A stretch of 64,000 nucleotides of DNA from Melieria omissa (taxonomy: Eukaryota; Arthropoda; Insecta; Diptera; Ulidiidae), in the NCBI GenBank assembly GCA_963971225.1, contig OZ020270.1, positions 76,648,432 through 76,712,431 on the forward strand, read 5' to 3'. The notes beneath the pieces were generated by a model that had not been told where the DNA came from, made no database searches, and saw nothing but the letters and a program-made list of their open reading frames with translations. The position numbers and the translations under genes were made by a program. Positions 50,388 through 60,079 of this stretch are shown piece by piece (the first letter of the stretch is position 1; each line of letters begins with the position of its first letter).

Positions 50388-51453
50388 TCATAGCCACGTG
50401 GTCGAAGAACTCACCGACATATTCGGAGGCCGACATGACACTGCCGGTGTCGTCGGATGGGCATTCTTCCGACGGGGCCATGGTGCAGGTGGAGGTGGAT
50501 GGACCGGGTTCGGGAGCCGTCCCCTTAGGTATCTGGGTGCTACCTTGTAGATCGCACCTATATACGCTGAGGACGATCGACCCAAACGCGTAGTTTATTT
50601 CTCCGTCCTTTGCCAGAATCGGAGCTAGCGACTCTTCGTTGATGACGATGAGCGCCTGCCGAAGATGTCCTCTCGGCTCGCTGACCTTGGCGACCTTCCA
50701 ATCATGAGTCGGGAGGTGCACATTGCTCAGCTGAAGGTGCTCCAGTATCTCGCTTGGAGAGGAGGGTTCAGCTGGGATCCAGGCCTTTGCACGCGGGCGA
50801 TTGGGGATTTGGTCCATCGAGACCGCGGCTAGCTTCGCGCCGGGCCAGACCTCGCCGATCTTGTTGATCGCCTGCTTGTACAGATCCGCTGAGCGTTGAT
50901 CTGCACAGGCGATGAGTTTGACATGCCCTTGATACCATCCGGCATCGCGGCATGTAGGGGAGAAGCCTGGGTTGGCCGAAACGATGTCTTTATAGACATT
51001 AGTGAGTTTGGCTTGCACTAATCTCCAGTTCGCCCCGGAGATAGTGCCATCGCTGTTAGCACGGTCGATGATGGCCCAAACAATGCCTTCCTTGACCACC
51101 TCGCTGAACGGTCGCAGAGGTTTTGGCTTGACGACCGCCAGCCTGGGCCGTTTAGGGTCCTGGGCTGCAGGAGGAGCCAGTTGCTCGCCCGATCTTTGGC
51201 GCTTCACGGCGACCTCCGGCAAGGGAATTGGCCGGTCGTTTTTGTGTTGCTGCGCCCAGAGGAGAGCGTCCTTATCCTTGTCGGATAGGGTACTCGGATC
51301 CGAGGAACCGAAACGGCTCAGTATCCTCATAGCCGATCTCCTATTTCTGTACGCCCGTGTTGAAGCGCTAATGTGTTGCGGGCGGACGGCAGCAGAAGTG
51401 GAGGTGCTGGAACCAGCACCAGTGGAGCCTGGTGTTGGTTTGGAAGCCGGTGT
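50290..51453 (-). CDS. LINE ORF1 protein (DUF4780-like)
   Basis: Nucleic-acid-binding protein of the LINE. The frame is open from the 5' edge. The first ATG is at 51330, but 41 further in-frame codons lie upstream (Ser/Thr/Pro-rich), so the true start may be lost. The central segment RPRAKAWIPAEPSSPSEILE and VAKVSEPRGHLRQALIVINE resembles the DUF4780-type domain found in dipteran LINE-encoded proteins. The C-terminal third is acidic and Ser-rich. No CCHC knuckles. The frame overlaps ORF2 by a few dozen bases in a different register. Confidence 0.7.
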   Translation of the reverse strand, partial: TPASKPTPGSTGAGSSTSTSAAVRPQHISASTRAYRNRRSAMRILSRFGSSDPSTLSDKDKDALLWAQQHKNDRPIPLPEVAVKRQRSGEQLAPPAAQDPKRPRLAVVKPKPLRPFSEVVKEGIVWAIIDRANSDGTISGANWRLVQAKLTNVYKDIVSANPGFSPTCRDAGWYQGHVKLIACADQRSADLYKQAINKIGEVWPGAKLAAVSMDQIPNRPRAKAWIPAEPSSPSEILEHLQLSNVHLPTHDWKVAKVSEPRGHLRQALIVINEESLAPILAKDGEINYAFGSIVLSVYRCDLQGSTQIPKGTAPEPGPSTSTCTMAPSEECPSDDTGSVMSASEYVGEFFDHVAMSVDGATDSPLSDEEDSNATIIPSPVDGADCPN

Positions 51454-52499
51454 AGCGCTTGCAATATACCAAAATATTTAATATTCTCTCCAACTTGCCC
51501 TCATACTGTGTGAGTGGGACGACCACACCGCCTCCCCCCATTTTTGGCACAAAAATACTCAATGGCCCCTCGCACACTTTTACTTTGATTTCTTGCTCCG
51601 CCTCTATCGAATATTGCTCCTCCACTGGCTCAAACTTGTCAGCTGGCCGCTGCTCCTTTGCTTGCTCAAACTTATCAGCTGGCCACTGCTCCTTTGGTTT
51701 AGATAACCAGGCCGGACCTTGCAGCCACAATTTGTTATCCACCAGTTCACTTGCTTTCAAACCCCTACTCGCCAAATCTGCTGGGTTATCTGCTGTACTC
51801 ACATGCTTCCATCTACCTGCCCCAACGCTTTGTTGTATCGCTGCAACACGATTACCAACAAAGGTCTTCAAATCTCTTGGCTGCTTGCCTAGCCAATACA
51901 ACACACAAACGAATCTGTCCACAATGTATAGCTAACATCGCTCCATTCCATTGACTGTCTAGCACTCCTTACTAATCTAGCTAACAACTCGCACGCTGAC
52001 AATTCTAGTCTCGGTATCGTCAATTTGTTAACTGGCGCCACTTTTGTCTTGGATACTAGCAAATTACATGCTATTGCCCCATTTTCACGTTCTATCCTCA
52101 CATAGATAACAGCACCATATGCCTTCTCAGAAGCGTCAGCAAACCCATGCACCTCTAACTTTGCATTATTTCTTGCACCAATCCATCTTGGGATTTTAAA
52201 GTTTTCTAGCTCCTTAATCTGGTCCCAATAATCTCTAAATTTATCTTCTAGCTCCTTTGGCAATTTTTCGTCCCATGCCACTTTCAAGCGCCATAAGTCC
52301 TGTATAATAATCTTGCCCACGACTGTTACTGGAGAAATATATCCATTTGGGTCAAACAGCTGAAGCACTCGACTTGCAATCAGCCGCTTTGTAACTGGCT
52401 CCCTTATAACTGGTGTTTTTACAATGAATGTGTACTTGTCTTGCGCCACTAGCCATACTAGCCCTAGCACCTTAGCTTCTTCATCGAACTGCATCATCT
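51454..52499 (-). pseudogene. BEL RT end, RNase H and linker, right of LINE insertion
   Basis: Two overlapping minus-strand frames. 51889-52497 carries LQLFDPNGYISPVTVVGKII, VHGFADASEKAYGAVIYVRI and LTIPRLELSACELLARLVRS. The other, 51368-51922, carries STADNPADLASRGL. A 1-bp deletion near 51903 (ACACACAAACG, where copy 1 has ACACCACAAACG) splits them. The RT end is in frame here, unlike copy 1. RT is cut at 52499, within the region N-terminal to the RNase H connection. Confidence 0.8.
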
Positions 52500-52561
52500 G
52501 GATGGTGGGGCGGCAGATTGTGGGGATCAGCTCACGCCCCTTTGGGCTGACCCGGTTTAGT

Positions 52562-53578
52562 TTAACGGCTCCTCGTCCTCAGCCCTGCGCTTGTTGGCTG
52601 AGCCTCGATTGTCAGCATTCCTCGCTTCAGGTGATTGCGATCGAGAACGGGAACGCCTCTTTCGTTGGCAGCAGTCTCGTGACAAACAACTTTAGAGGAG
52701 ACAACCCGTGGCCTGTCCGGTGGCTCAGAGCTTATGGCCTGGATCGTAATGTCGTTGTCTGGCTGGATCTGGCGTATCCTTGCAGGTGCATACCGAGTGC
52801 TCCCAATCCATGTCGCCTCATATGTCATCGCGCTGGTCACCGTCTCCCTAAATGTCGGCTTGCCCATCATCAACGCACTGCGACGTGTCTCCGGATCATG
52901 AAGACCTTCAATAAACGCCTCTATCTTCATCCTTTCGAGATCATCAGCGCCGAAGGACGGGTAGCACAGCTGTACGAGCCGCTCAATGTCTGCTGCATAT
53001 GCCTGCAGCGCCTCGTTGGCCTTCTGCCTGCGATTCTTCAGCTCACAGTAGTATAGCGTTCTGTTGTGCTTGTCGCTGTATTTGGCTGCCAGCGCCCTTA
53101 TGACGGTCTCGTACTCAGTTCGTAAACATTCTGGAACTGATTTTATTACCTCAGCAGCAGCACCTTTAAGAGCCAGCGCCAATCTCCGACCTTTCCTTAC
53201 ATCGGTCCACTGATTTTCCAGAGCAGCCAGGTCGAATTGCAGCTTGAATGTGTCGAACGGTGTAGTCCCATCATAACTAGGCACTTCTGCTCGGGGGGCA
53301 ACTCTTTCTGGAACCGGCGGCAACCATTCTCGCGGCTGTACCTCCCTAAGCCGCTCGTCCATTTTTCTGTTCATCGAGTCTTCCAGACTATCAACTCGTT
53401 TGTTCAGGGAATCATCTAGGTCGTCGACTCGTTTATCCAAGTGCTCTACCCGCGTCTCCAGGTGCTCGACTTTCCCATTAATCCTGTCTGAGATTTCCTC
53501 CAATTTCTGCTCCAAGCGCGCAGAATTTTCCTGAAGCTTGCTGGACAACTCCCTATTTGAACTGCAGTTCACCGTCAT
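52562..53578 (-). CDS. gag: Ty3/gypsy gag protein
   Basis: 338 codons. The N-terminal ~90 residues are a strong heptad coiled coil (ISDRINGKVEHLETRVEHLD…). The capsid-like domain begins around VPSYDGTTPFDTFKLQFDLA and includes KGAAAEVIKSVP and YSDKHNRTLYYCELKNRRQK, typical of Ty3/gypsy gag. There is no zinc knuckle before the stop, so the nucleocapsid part is missing or in another frame. The start codon lies 2 bp from where plus-strand gypsy RT begins, so gag and pol point away from each other, which is not a natural element order. Confidence 0.8.
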   Translation of the reverse strand: MTVNCSSNRELSSKLQENSARLEQKLEEISDRINGKVEHLETRVEHLDKRVDDLDDSLNKRVDSLEDSMNRKMDERLREVQPREWLPPVPERVAPRAEVPSYDGTTPFDTFKLQFDLAALENQWTDVRKGRRLALALKGAAAEVIKSVPECLRTEYETVIRALAAKYSDKHNRTLYYCELKNRRQKANEALQAYAADIERLVQLCYPSFGADDLERMKIEAFIEGLHDPETRRSALMMGKPTFRETVTSAMTYEATWIGSTRYAPARIRQIQPDNDITIQAISSEPPDRPRVVSSKVVCHETAANERGVPVLDRNHLKRGMLTIEAQPTSAGLRTRSR

Positions 53579-53620
53579 GCCGTTTGGACTCTCAACGCAC
53601 CAGCAACATTCGAGCGGCTA

Positions 53621-54706
53621 ATGGAACGCGTGCTAAAAGGGCTGCATTGGCGGACGTGCTTGGTGTACCTCGACGACATAATCGTGATGGGTAAAAACTT
53701 CGACGACCACCTGGGAAAGCTAAAGCACCACCTGGGAAAGGAGCGGATACGAGAAGCCGGGCTTAAACTCAACCCAAAGAATTGCTCGCTGTTCCAAAAG
53801 GAGGTCAAGTATCTGGGTCATACGGTTTCCGCCCGCGGAGTACATACGGATGAAGGCAAAATCGCGGCGGTGAAGGAGTGGCCCGCGAACATAGCCAGCA
53901 GTTTGCACAAACTGACGAAAAAGAGTCAAGCTTTCGAGTGGCACGAGGAGCAGGAACAGGCTTTTGCACGTCTGAAGGAAAAACTGTGCAGTGCTCCAAT
54001 TCTGGCCTTCCCCGTGCCTGGGGAGATGTTTGTGCTGGTTACAGATGCAAGCGGGAATAGTATTGGCGGTGTGCTATCACAGATAATAGACGGCCAGGAA
54101 CAAGTGATAGCGTACTACAGTAGGGTTATATCGAAACCGGAACGCAACTACTGTGTGACATGGAGAGAACTGCTGGCGGTATTGGACTGCGTAAAACACT
54201 TCCACAAATATCTGTATGGACAAAGGTTTCGCCTGCGCACAGATCATGCGGCATTGAGATGGCTCCTGAACTTTAAGGATCCTGAAGGGCAATTGGCGCG
54301 GTGGATCGAGCGACTGCAGAGCTACGACTACACGATAGAGCATCGCAAGGGCAGTAGCCATAGAAATGCCGATGCCTTGTCACGCCGTCCGTGCCAAGTC
54401 GAATGCAGGCAGTGCTCACGAGCCGAAAGCAAAGAACAGATAGTGGACGTCCGGTTGGTATGCGTTATGCCAGAGGAAGAGTGGTCTGCGGAGAGGCTAC
54501 GAAAAGACCAGCGTGAGGATGCGGATCTTACAAAAATCTTTGAAAGCAAGGAGCAAGGCGCACGTCCAGACTGGCAGGAGATGGCCGGTGAAAGCCCGAT
54601 CGCTAAGTCTTACTGGGCACAGTGGAAAAGTCTGCAGCTGAAAGAAGGATGCCTGTACCGCGAATGGGAGAGCGCGGATGGTCGGACCAGCAATCCCGAA
54701 TGGTAG
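53621..54706 (+). pseudogene. pol: gypsy RT/RNase H, deleted and frameshifted
   Basis: 361 codons: the RT catalytic YLDD near residue 27, then a short local duplication (KLKHHLGKERIREAG where the other copy has KLKELVERIRKAG). The RT thumb segment with LRSFLGLCTYYRRFV is missing. RNase H (VTDASGNSIGGVLS, RTDHAALRWLLNF, HRNADALSRR) has Asn preserved but Arg where HGNAD has Gly. The frame ends at SNPEW after a small deletion near 54700, where the integrase continues in another register. Confidence 0.85.
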
Positions 54707-55697
54707 TGCCGAAATGCAGAATCGAGGTCATCGAGGCATACCATAACGACGCCAGTGGAGGGCACCTGGGTATCACCAAAACCGTCGCCAAAATAAAAAG
54801 ACGATTCTACTGGGTAGGATGTCAGGAGTCTGTAGCCGAGTGGATTAAGAGCTGCGACCGATGTTCAGCCGCGAAAGGGCCGACAAGAAGATCTCGAGGC
54901 CGCATGCAGCAGTACAACGTGGGAGCGCCCTTCGAGCGGATTGCTATGGACGTCGCCGGCCCATTCCCAACTAGCACTCAAGGCAACAAATATGTGCTGG
55001 TGGTAATGGATTACTTCAGCAAATGGCAAATGGTCCTAACCAGGAGGCCACTACGACCTCGGAAAAGCTGGTAAACAACTGGGTAGCCAGGTTTGGAGTT
55101 CCGTTGGAGTTGCACTCAGATCAAGGCCGGAATTTCGAGTCTGCGGTATTCAAGGAAGTGTGTGAGCTGCTGGGGATAAAGAAAACGCGTACACTCCTCT
55201 GCACCCACAGTCCGACGGCATGGTGGAACGCTTTAACCGGACACTGGAGGAATACCTGCGCCCGAGCAGTGTTCGGCACAGAGTTGCGGTTACCCGCTCA
55301 CTTGAAGTTCGGGGTAGTCAGCACGACGGGAGGCGCTAAGACGGATTACGTGGCCAATAAGCAGGTGGAACTGGAGGAAATTCACCAGTTTATAAGGAGC
55401 CGCACCAAACTGGTCAGCAATAAGGCGAAAGCCAGATACGATCTACGGGCCAACTCAGCAGGGTTCCAAGAAGGCGATTTGGTAATGCTCTACAACCCGC
55501 AACGGAGGAAAGGTTTGTCTCCGAAACTTCAAGCGTCATGGGAAGAACCTTACGAAGTCGTGACTAGGATTAACGACGTGGTATACAGGATCCAACGTTG
55601 CAGCAATAAAGGCGCTAAGCTGAAGGTAGTCCATTTGGAGGCCTGGCGCCTTATCACAGCGGAACCTCGGCACTTGTTCGGGACGAACAAGTCTTAG
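54622..55697 (+). pseudogene. gypsy integrase, two overlapping frames
   Basis: The first frame (54622-55074) has the HHCC region (GHLGITKTVAKIKRRFYWVG, CDRCSAAKG) and the first core Asp in MDVAGPFPTS. The second (55023-55697) has the second core Asp in HSDQGRNFES and the C-terminal domain to GTNKS. A frameshift near 55030 separates them. The segment that should hold the catalytic Glu is out of frame (THSPTAWWNALTGHWRNT) and is followed by a deletion. Confidence 0.82.
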
Positions 55698-55707
55698 TGG
55701 TGGGCAG

Positions 55708-56166
55708 TGTAACGATAAGACAGTCTGTCGCTGTGCAAAGCAACCCTGTCGCTACGCGCCGTGCTATAATTCAATCTGGCAACGACGGCCGCGATAATAA
55801 GGGGAACATTTAGTCCAACCTGGCAATGATGGAAGCTTTTAGTCCAACCTGGCAATGATGGTCGCGATCATCATGGAAACCTTTAGTGCACTCTGGAATG
55901 TGCGAGAACGATCTGCGCGATGGACAGACAGGTATAAAAGGCAGCCGGGTGCGGCGCAGCGAGTCAGTCTGATTTTGACTAGTGAAGGTGCCACACGGAG
56001 TAAATAAGCAAATAATTAAGTGTAAAGACAGTGAAGTGTAAAAGTGTGAAATAAAGTGATTGTTGGTTTATTTTATTGTCTGCGTTTAAGAAACTGACTG
56101 AGTTTTATTTTCAAATTACACAATCCAGAGATACGTAACAGCCCACTAGACTTAGTATTCGTAACA
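55708..56166 (+). repeat. gypsy LTR, plus strand, locus B
   Basis: 459 bp with the same TATA region and poly-A signal as its duplicate at 36156. Bases following the LTR are the same in both loci, as expected for a duplication rather than two insertions. Confidence 0.88.
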
Positions 56167-56311
56167 ATATTTTTGAAAAATTACAAGAGTTTTTGTAATT
56201 TGCTAGTTGCTCCTTTCGCGTTCACTTTGCAACTTGTCCGTGGACCAAAATTTATTCCTTTTATAATGTGATTTAAAACTGTACTCTTTTTGGAGTACAT
56301 AAACAATCAAT

Positions 56312-56386
56312 GCAGCCTCGATAGCCTAGCGTGAGTGCACTAGACTGTCATCCCAGAGGTCGTGGGTTCAACTCCCGCCGTGTGCA
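56312..56386 (+). repeat. tRNA-like SINE head, locus B
   Basis: Same A- and B-box sequence as 36758-36832, with no difference that I can see. Confidence 0.45.
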
Positions 56387-56789
56387 CGGTCCCCGCATTT
56401 TTCCAACCAATTTTTTCCGATTTTTCCTGTTCTCTAACTTTTCCTAAAAATCCTGCAACATATTCAAGTTCATTGATTCCCAACCGAATTATTCCTATTC
56501 CACATAATTCCACGCAATAGTACGCGCAATAATGCGCTGTGCGGCTGATAAAAGCAAACAAGTAAACAGTTAGACACGGCGCACGAGCGACATCTGCAAG
56601 GGGAAGCGGACAACTGCGAAAACAGCGCACCAAATTGATCTAACGAGGTCCCCAACCATTCTGCTGTAACCTCCTCACAACAGGTGGCGCTTCGAGCGGA
56701 GGCGACGTTCCTGAGCGGCGTTAGATGGGCACCAGAGAACTGAAAAAATCGCTATTATCTTGATTTCATCATACACTAAAATTCTTACT

Positions 56790-56990
56790 CACATTTAATC
56801 ACTCACTTCAGCCCAGTGTTGAATATAATCAAAATCATGTTGGCGAACCTTTCGCTCGGATGAGTGTGAGTCGGCTGATCGAACATGTTTTGATCACATT
56901 TAATCACTCAACTCAGCCAAGCGTTGAATATAATCAGAATAATGTTGGCGAACGTTCGCGCGGGTGAGTGTGAGTCGGCTTATCGAACTT
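56790..56990. repeat. Two-unit ~105-bp tandem repeat, locus B
   Basis: Duplicate of 37236-37436, with the same two units in the same order. Confidence 0.75.
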
Positions 56991-57264
56991 GTAACCTGTT
57001 TGAACCAACGTGCGTTGGCGTTACATTTCGTATGAAGAAGGGACTAAAGGTGATGAGGAATCAAAGAATTATTTGCATTTAGTTGTTTCAATGGTCAAGC
57101 AAACGTTTCAAATTTCAAGAAAAAATGTCAGACAGCTTATTATTTCTGAACTCATACTAGAAAAACTTTTAAAATTAAAACCCATTTTATCAACATACGA
57201 GTATAAGTATTTATTGTTTAATGCAATAAAGCATGAATTGAAATTGTTCCTTTATTTATGTTAA

Positions 57265-58173
57265 TTTTTTGTTGAATACTCATTACTTAGTTTTACGTAA
57301 GACAAAGAAATGAAAATAAATATGGCTTTGTTTGTTGTAAAACTATTTTGCTTTTTCATCTGTTTGGTTCACTATTTTTCTCTTTCTCTGCCAGCGCATG
57401 CAAAAACTGGAACGCGTTTATTTGTGTATGTTGCGTTTTGTTCTTAATCAAAATAATCATTGTTGAGCCAAACGAGCAGAAATCCGAAACGATTGGTATT
57501 AACCCTCGAGTTCCCAAGTTTTTAATCTTGTTAAAAAAATTACCAGTGATAGTTTTGGGGTGGAGAAATAATGTTTGTTCGGGGAAAAAAATGTCATGTC
57601 CATAGGAGGCCTGATAGAAGGTGTAAAAAGTAGAGGCCTAGTAGGCCAAGTAGAGGGATTTTTTTTTAATTAATTTAAATTTTTAATTCTGTTTTTAATA
57701 TATGTAAGCATAAATAACGGGTAACAGTTTCAGTTCACACACGAAAGAGACCATAAGTAAAAAGGGGTGGAGTAAGGCGAGGGGTAATGTGTCGTGGGGT
57801 AGTTTATACACTGCTTTTGGGGGGTGTATAAACTAGGAAAACTAAAAAAATCGGTATAGACATATATACATGGCGGTTCTTATTTTTTTTATTATTTTTT
57901 TTTTATTATTAAATGCCTTCTTATCTTTTCACACAGAGGTCGACAAATATACTCCATTAAATAAAAGAACTAGGGGAGACTAGTTCTCTTATCTACCCCC
58001 GCGGACTACGCCTAAGTATAAATTTTTGCAGTAACATGATCTGTTTTACATTGTGGTGTATCAAAATTTCGGTGCAAATCCATAAATAATGCTTAAATAG
58101 CGAAAAAACATCATCGAAGATCGTTAATTATTTAGGCTTTTCATCCCAAGCAGGCCTACAGACACTTAAGGGG
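57265..58173. other. AT-rich DNA, nothing identified, locus B
   Basis: Duplicate of 37711-38619 with small indels in the T/A runs and a few substitutions (for example GGTCGACAAA against GATGTCAACAAA near 57938). No credible coding beyond the small frame at 57010-57264. Confidence 0.45.
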
Positions 58174-58708
58174 CAGGGGTGCCCAAAATCTTCTTATGGA
58201 AGAGCAAACACCAATACATGTAAAGTTGCCCAAAAAATGGAATTCAGCATGAACACCGAAAAAAAAAATTAATTTTCTGTAATGTTATTTAAAAACAAAC
58301 AATTCTAATCTTCCTTCTTCCATGATCCTTCTAAATAAATTATCCAAATTGATATCAATATCAGTTGTCGACAATTTTAGTAAAGCCTCCAAATGTTCGT
58401 TGCTTATTCTATTTCTGTGCTTGCTTTTTATTAATTTAAAATTCGAAAAAGCACTTCCACAAATATATGTGCTACCAAACATGGAATACAAACTTAAAAT
58501 GTCTTTGTAAAGTAAAGGATATTTATTTGGTGTTAAAGATTTTCAAAAGTCAATGCCCTTTAAATTAGATATTTGAAGTTCAGAGTCGCATTGCAGATCA
58601 CATAGCTCCATTTGTCGCTCAGGCTTTTGATCATAAATGCTACATGTCATTGGGCTATAAAAAATGGCTTTCATTTGCTTAATGCACCTAAAATCTTGAA
58701 ATCTTTTT
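58174..58708 (-). pseudogene. hAT transposase C-terminal relic, locus B
   Basis: Duplicate of the locus A relic. The frame 58285-58491 keeps FGSTYICGSAFSNFKLIKSK and ends earlier because of a 4-bp difference in the A run near 58260. The hAT-like end here reads CAGGGGTGCCC. Confidence 0.7.
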
Positions 58709-58722
58709 GAAGTGAAACTTCT

Positions 58723-59075
58723 TTACGCACGCTTGGCATGGGGAGTAAGCTGGCAAACGCGTGACGTAAGCGTTACGAAAAGTGTGATCGGGCGAGGTGA
58801 ACGGAAGTTGAGTGGCTGACGCACGCTTGGCATGGGGAGTAAGCTGGCGAACGCGTTACGAAAAGTGTGATTGGGCGAGGCGAACGGGAGTTGAGTGGTT
58901 TACGCACGCTTGACTTGGGGAGTAAGCTGGCGAACGCGTTACGAAAAGTGTGATCGGACGAGGCGAACGGGAGTTGAGTGGTTTACGCACGCTTGACTTG
59001 GCGAGTAAGCTGGCGAACGCGTGACGTAAGCGTTACGAAAAGTGTGATCGGGCAAGGCGAACGGGAGTTGAGTGG
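58723..59075. repeat. Minisatellite, four units, locus B
   Basis: Four units of 83-94 bp. The two inner ones are the short form, lacking the GACGTAAGC segment, whereas locus A has three units with one short form. Outer units correspond between loci. Confidence 0.85.
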
Positions 59076-59323
59076 GGGATATAAGCAAGAGACAGCAGTG
59101 CGCGCGCACATTTTCTTTTTCTCTTCCTCTCATAGCCAAATACGTTCCGTATATCTAAGCACACTGCAGGCCTATTGTCTGTATCACAGTGTAGGAGCAA
59201 GAGAGAGCAGTGCGCGCGCAAACTTTCTTTTCTTTACGAAAAGAAAAGATCTATGCAAAAATATTAATTTACCAATGAAAACATAAAATAAATTTAAATA
59301 TTTGTACAAAATTAATATATGTG

Positions 59324-59572
59324 TGGCTAAATGAGTGCTGTGGTTGTTCAGTGATCTGTCGATCCCACCACTAATCCCTTCCTTTCCTTATCCTCTTGTA
59401 CTGATGTTCCCCCTATTTATGCTCCCCGGCTTAAGCCGTTGTTCTCGTTCAATGTTTACTGTTTCTACTTGTAACACTCGTCTTTCACCCGTCTCTCAAT
59501 AAAGACATACCCACCCGAAATCCTAACCCGTGCGTTTTCTTTCCCCCGCTCCGCGCCGAAGCGATATTTTCA
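59324..59572 (+). repeat. 5' LTR of non-autonomous BEL
   Basis: Starts TGGCTAAATGAGTGC and ends CGATATTTTCA. An AATAAA signal occurs in CTCTCAATAAAGAC near 59497. Confidence 0.93.
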
Positions 59573-60079
59573 TGGTCCTTCGAGCCGGCTGTTTGTGCTG
59601 TTGTTGCTGCCCTTTTTGTCTGCTTTGTGTGGTGCTGTGTGTTGTGTTGTTGGCTGTTTGCCGTTGTTGGCTGCCCTCTTCGTCTGATCTGTGTTCTGCT
59701 GTGGGTGTGTGTTTTGTTGTTGTTTTTCTGTTCTGCTGCTCTTCTTTTAAGTGTCACTGCACTGTTCAATGTCTTGTTTAGAATATTTGTTTTAATTTAT
59801 GTAAAATTGTGGTTCTGTGATTTGTATATTGTATGGTTTATGCACTGTTTTTTGATCTTGTTGTGTGTATCACCTTCGTGCTTGTTTCACTTTTTGCTCT
59901 TGGTTCACTGTTTGTTGAGTTGTCACTCTTTGTATTTGGTTTCTTTCTCTTTGTTTGTTTCACTTTTCACTGTTTTTAGTTTATGTCATTTGTAATTAGT
60001 TTTGTTTGAATGTTTAAAATTGTATGTTTACGCGTCGCGAGTTCGCGTTTAGCTCGAAGGACCATGAAAATATCGCTTC
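59558..60079. repeat. 28-bp inverted repeat of LTR end plus primer site
   Basis: 59558-59585 (GAAGCGATATTTTCATGGTC…) and 60052-60079 are exact reverse complements. The first spans the last 15 bases of the LTR and the first 13 of the primer site. The ~466 bp between are T/G-rich and non-coding on the plus strand. Confidence 0.9.
59573..59588 (+). promoter_or_regulatory. Primer binding site, tRNA-Tyr
   Basis: TGGTCCTTCGAGCCGG follows the LTR directly and is a perfect 16-base complement to the 3' end of tRNA-Tyr including CCA. Confidence 0.8.

Larger units (their letters stand above)
46863..51453 (-). mobile_element. LINE (LOA/I-like) inserted in BEL copy 2
   Basis: 4,591 bp flanked by a 7-bp duplication AGCGCTT (46856-46862 and 51454-51460). 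The 3' end on the minus strand is CCTAACCTAACCT rather than poly-A. ORF1 is open to the 5' edge, so the element is probably 5'-truncated. ORF2 has endonuclease, RT and RNase H. An RNase H domain and a short repeat tail point to the I/LOA/R1 group; I cannot place the clade more finely. Confidence 0.88.
45005..52499 (-). mobile_element. BEL/Pao element, copy 2, 3' half, LINE-interrupted
   Basis: On the minus strand it starts inside RT at 52499 and runs through RNase H, integrase and a 3' LTR at 45005-45277. Its 5' half is missing and is replaced by a gypsy gag on the same strand. A LINE of 4,591 bp sits between RNase H and integrase at 46863-51453. The shared part with copy 1 is close to identical. 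Confidence 0.88.
53576..56166 (+). mobile_element. Ty3/gypsy pol plus 3' LTR, plus strand, locus B
   Basis: It begins abruptly in RT (MPFGLSNAPATFERLMERVL) directly against the inverted gag and continues through RNase H, integrase and the LTR at 55708-56166. From 55440 onward it is the duplicate of 35888-36612. Compared with the locus A minus-strand copy, RT lacks about 28 residues after KEWP, and the integrase lacks a block of roughly 100 bp before RAVFGTELRLP. Confidence 0.88.

Noticed and set aside
59485..60000. Small genes in the T/G-rich leader of the non-autonomous BEL element
   Set aside because: Frames of 83-122 codons are Cys/Val/Leu-rich readouts of low-complexity DNA between the two halves of an inverted repeat.
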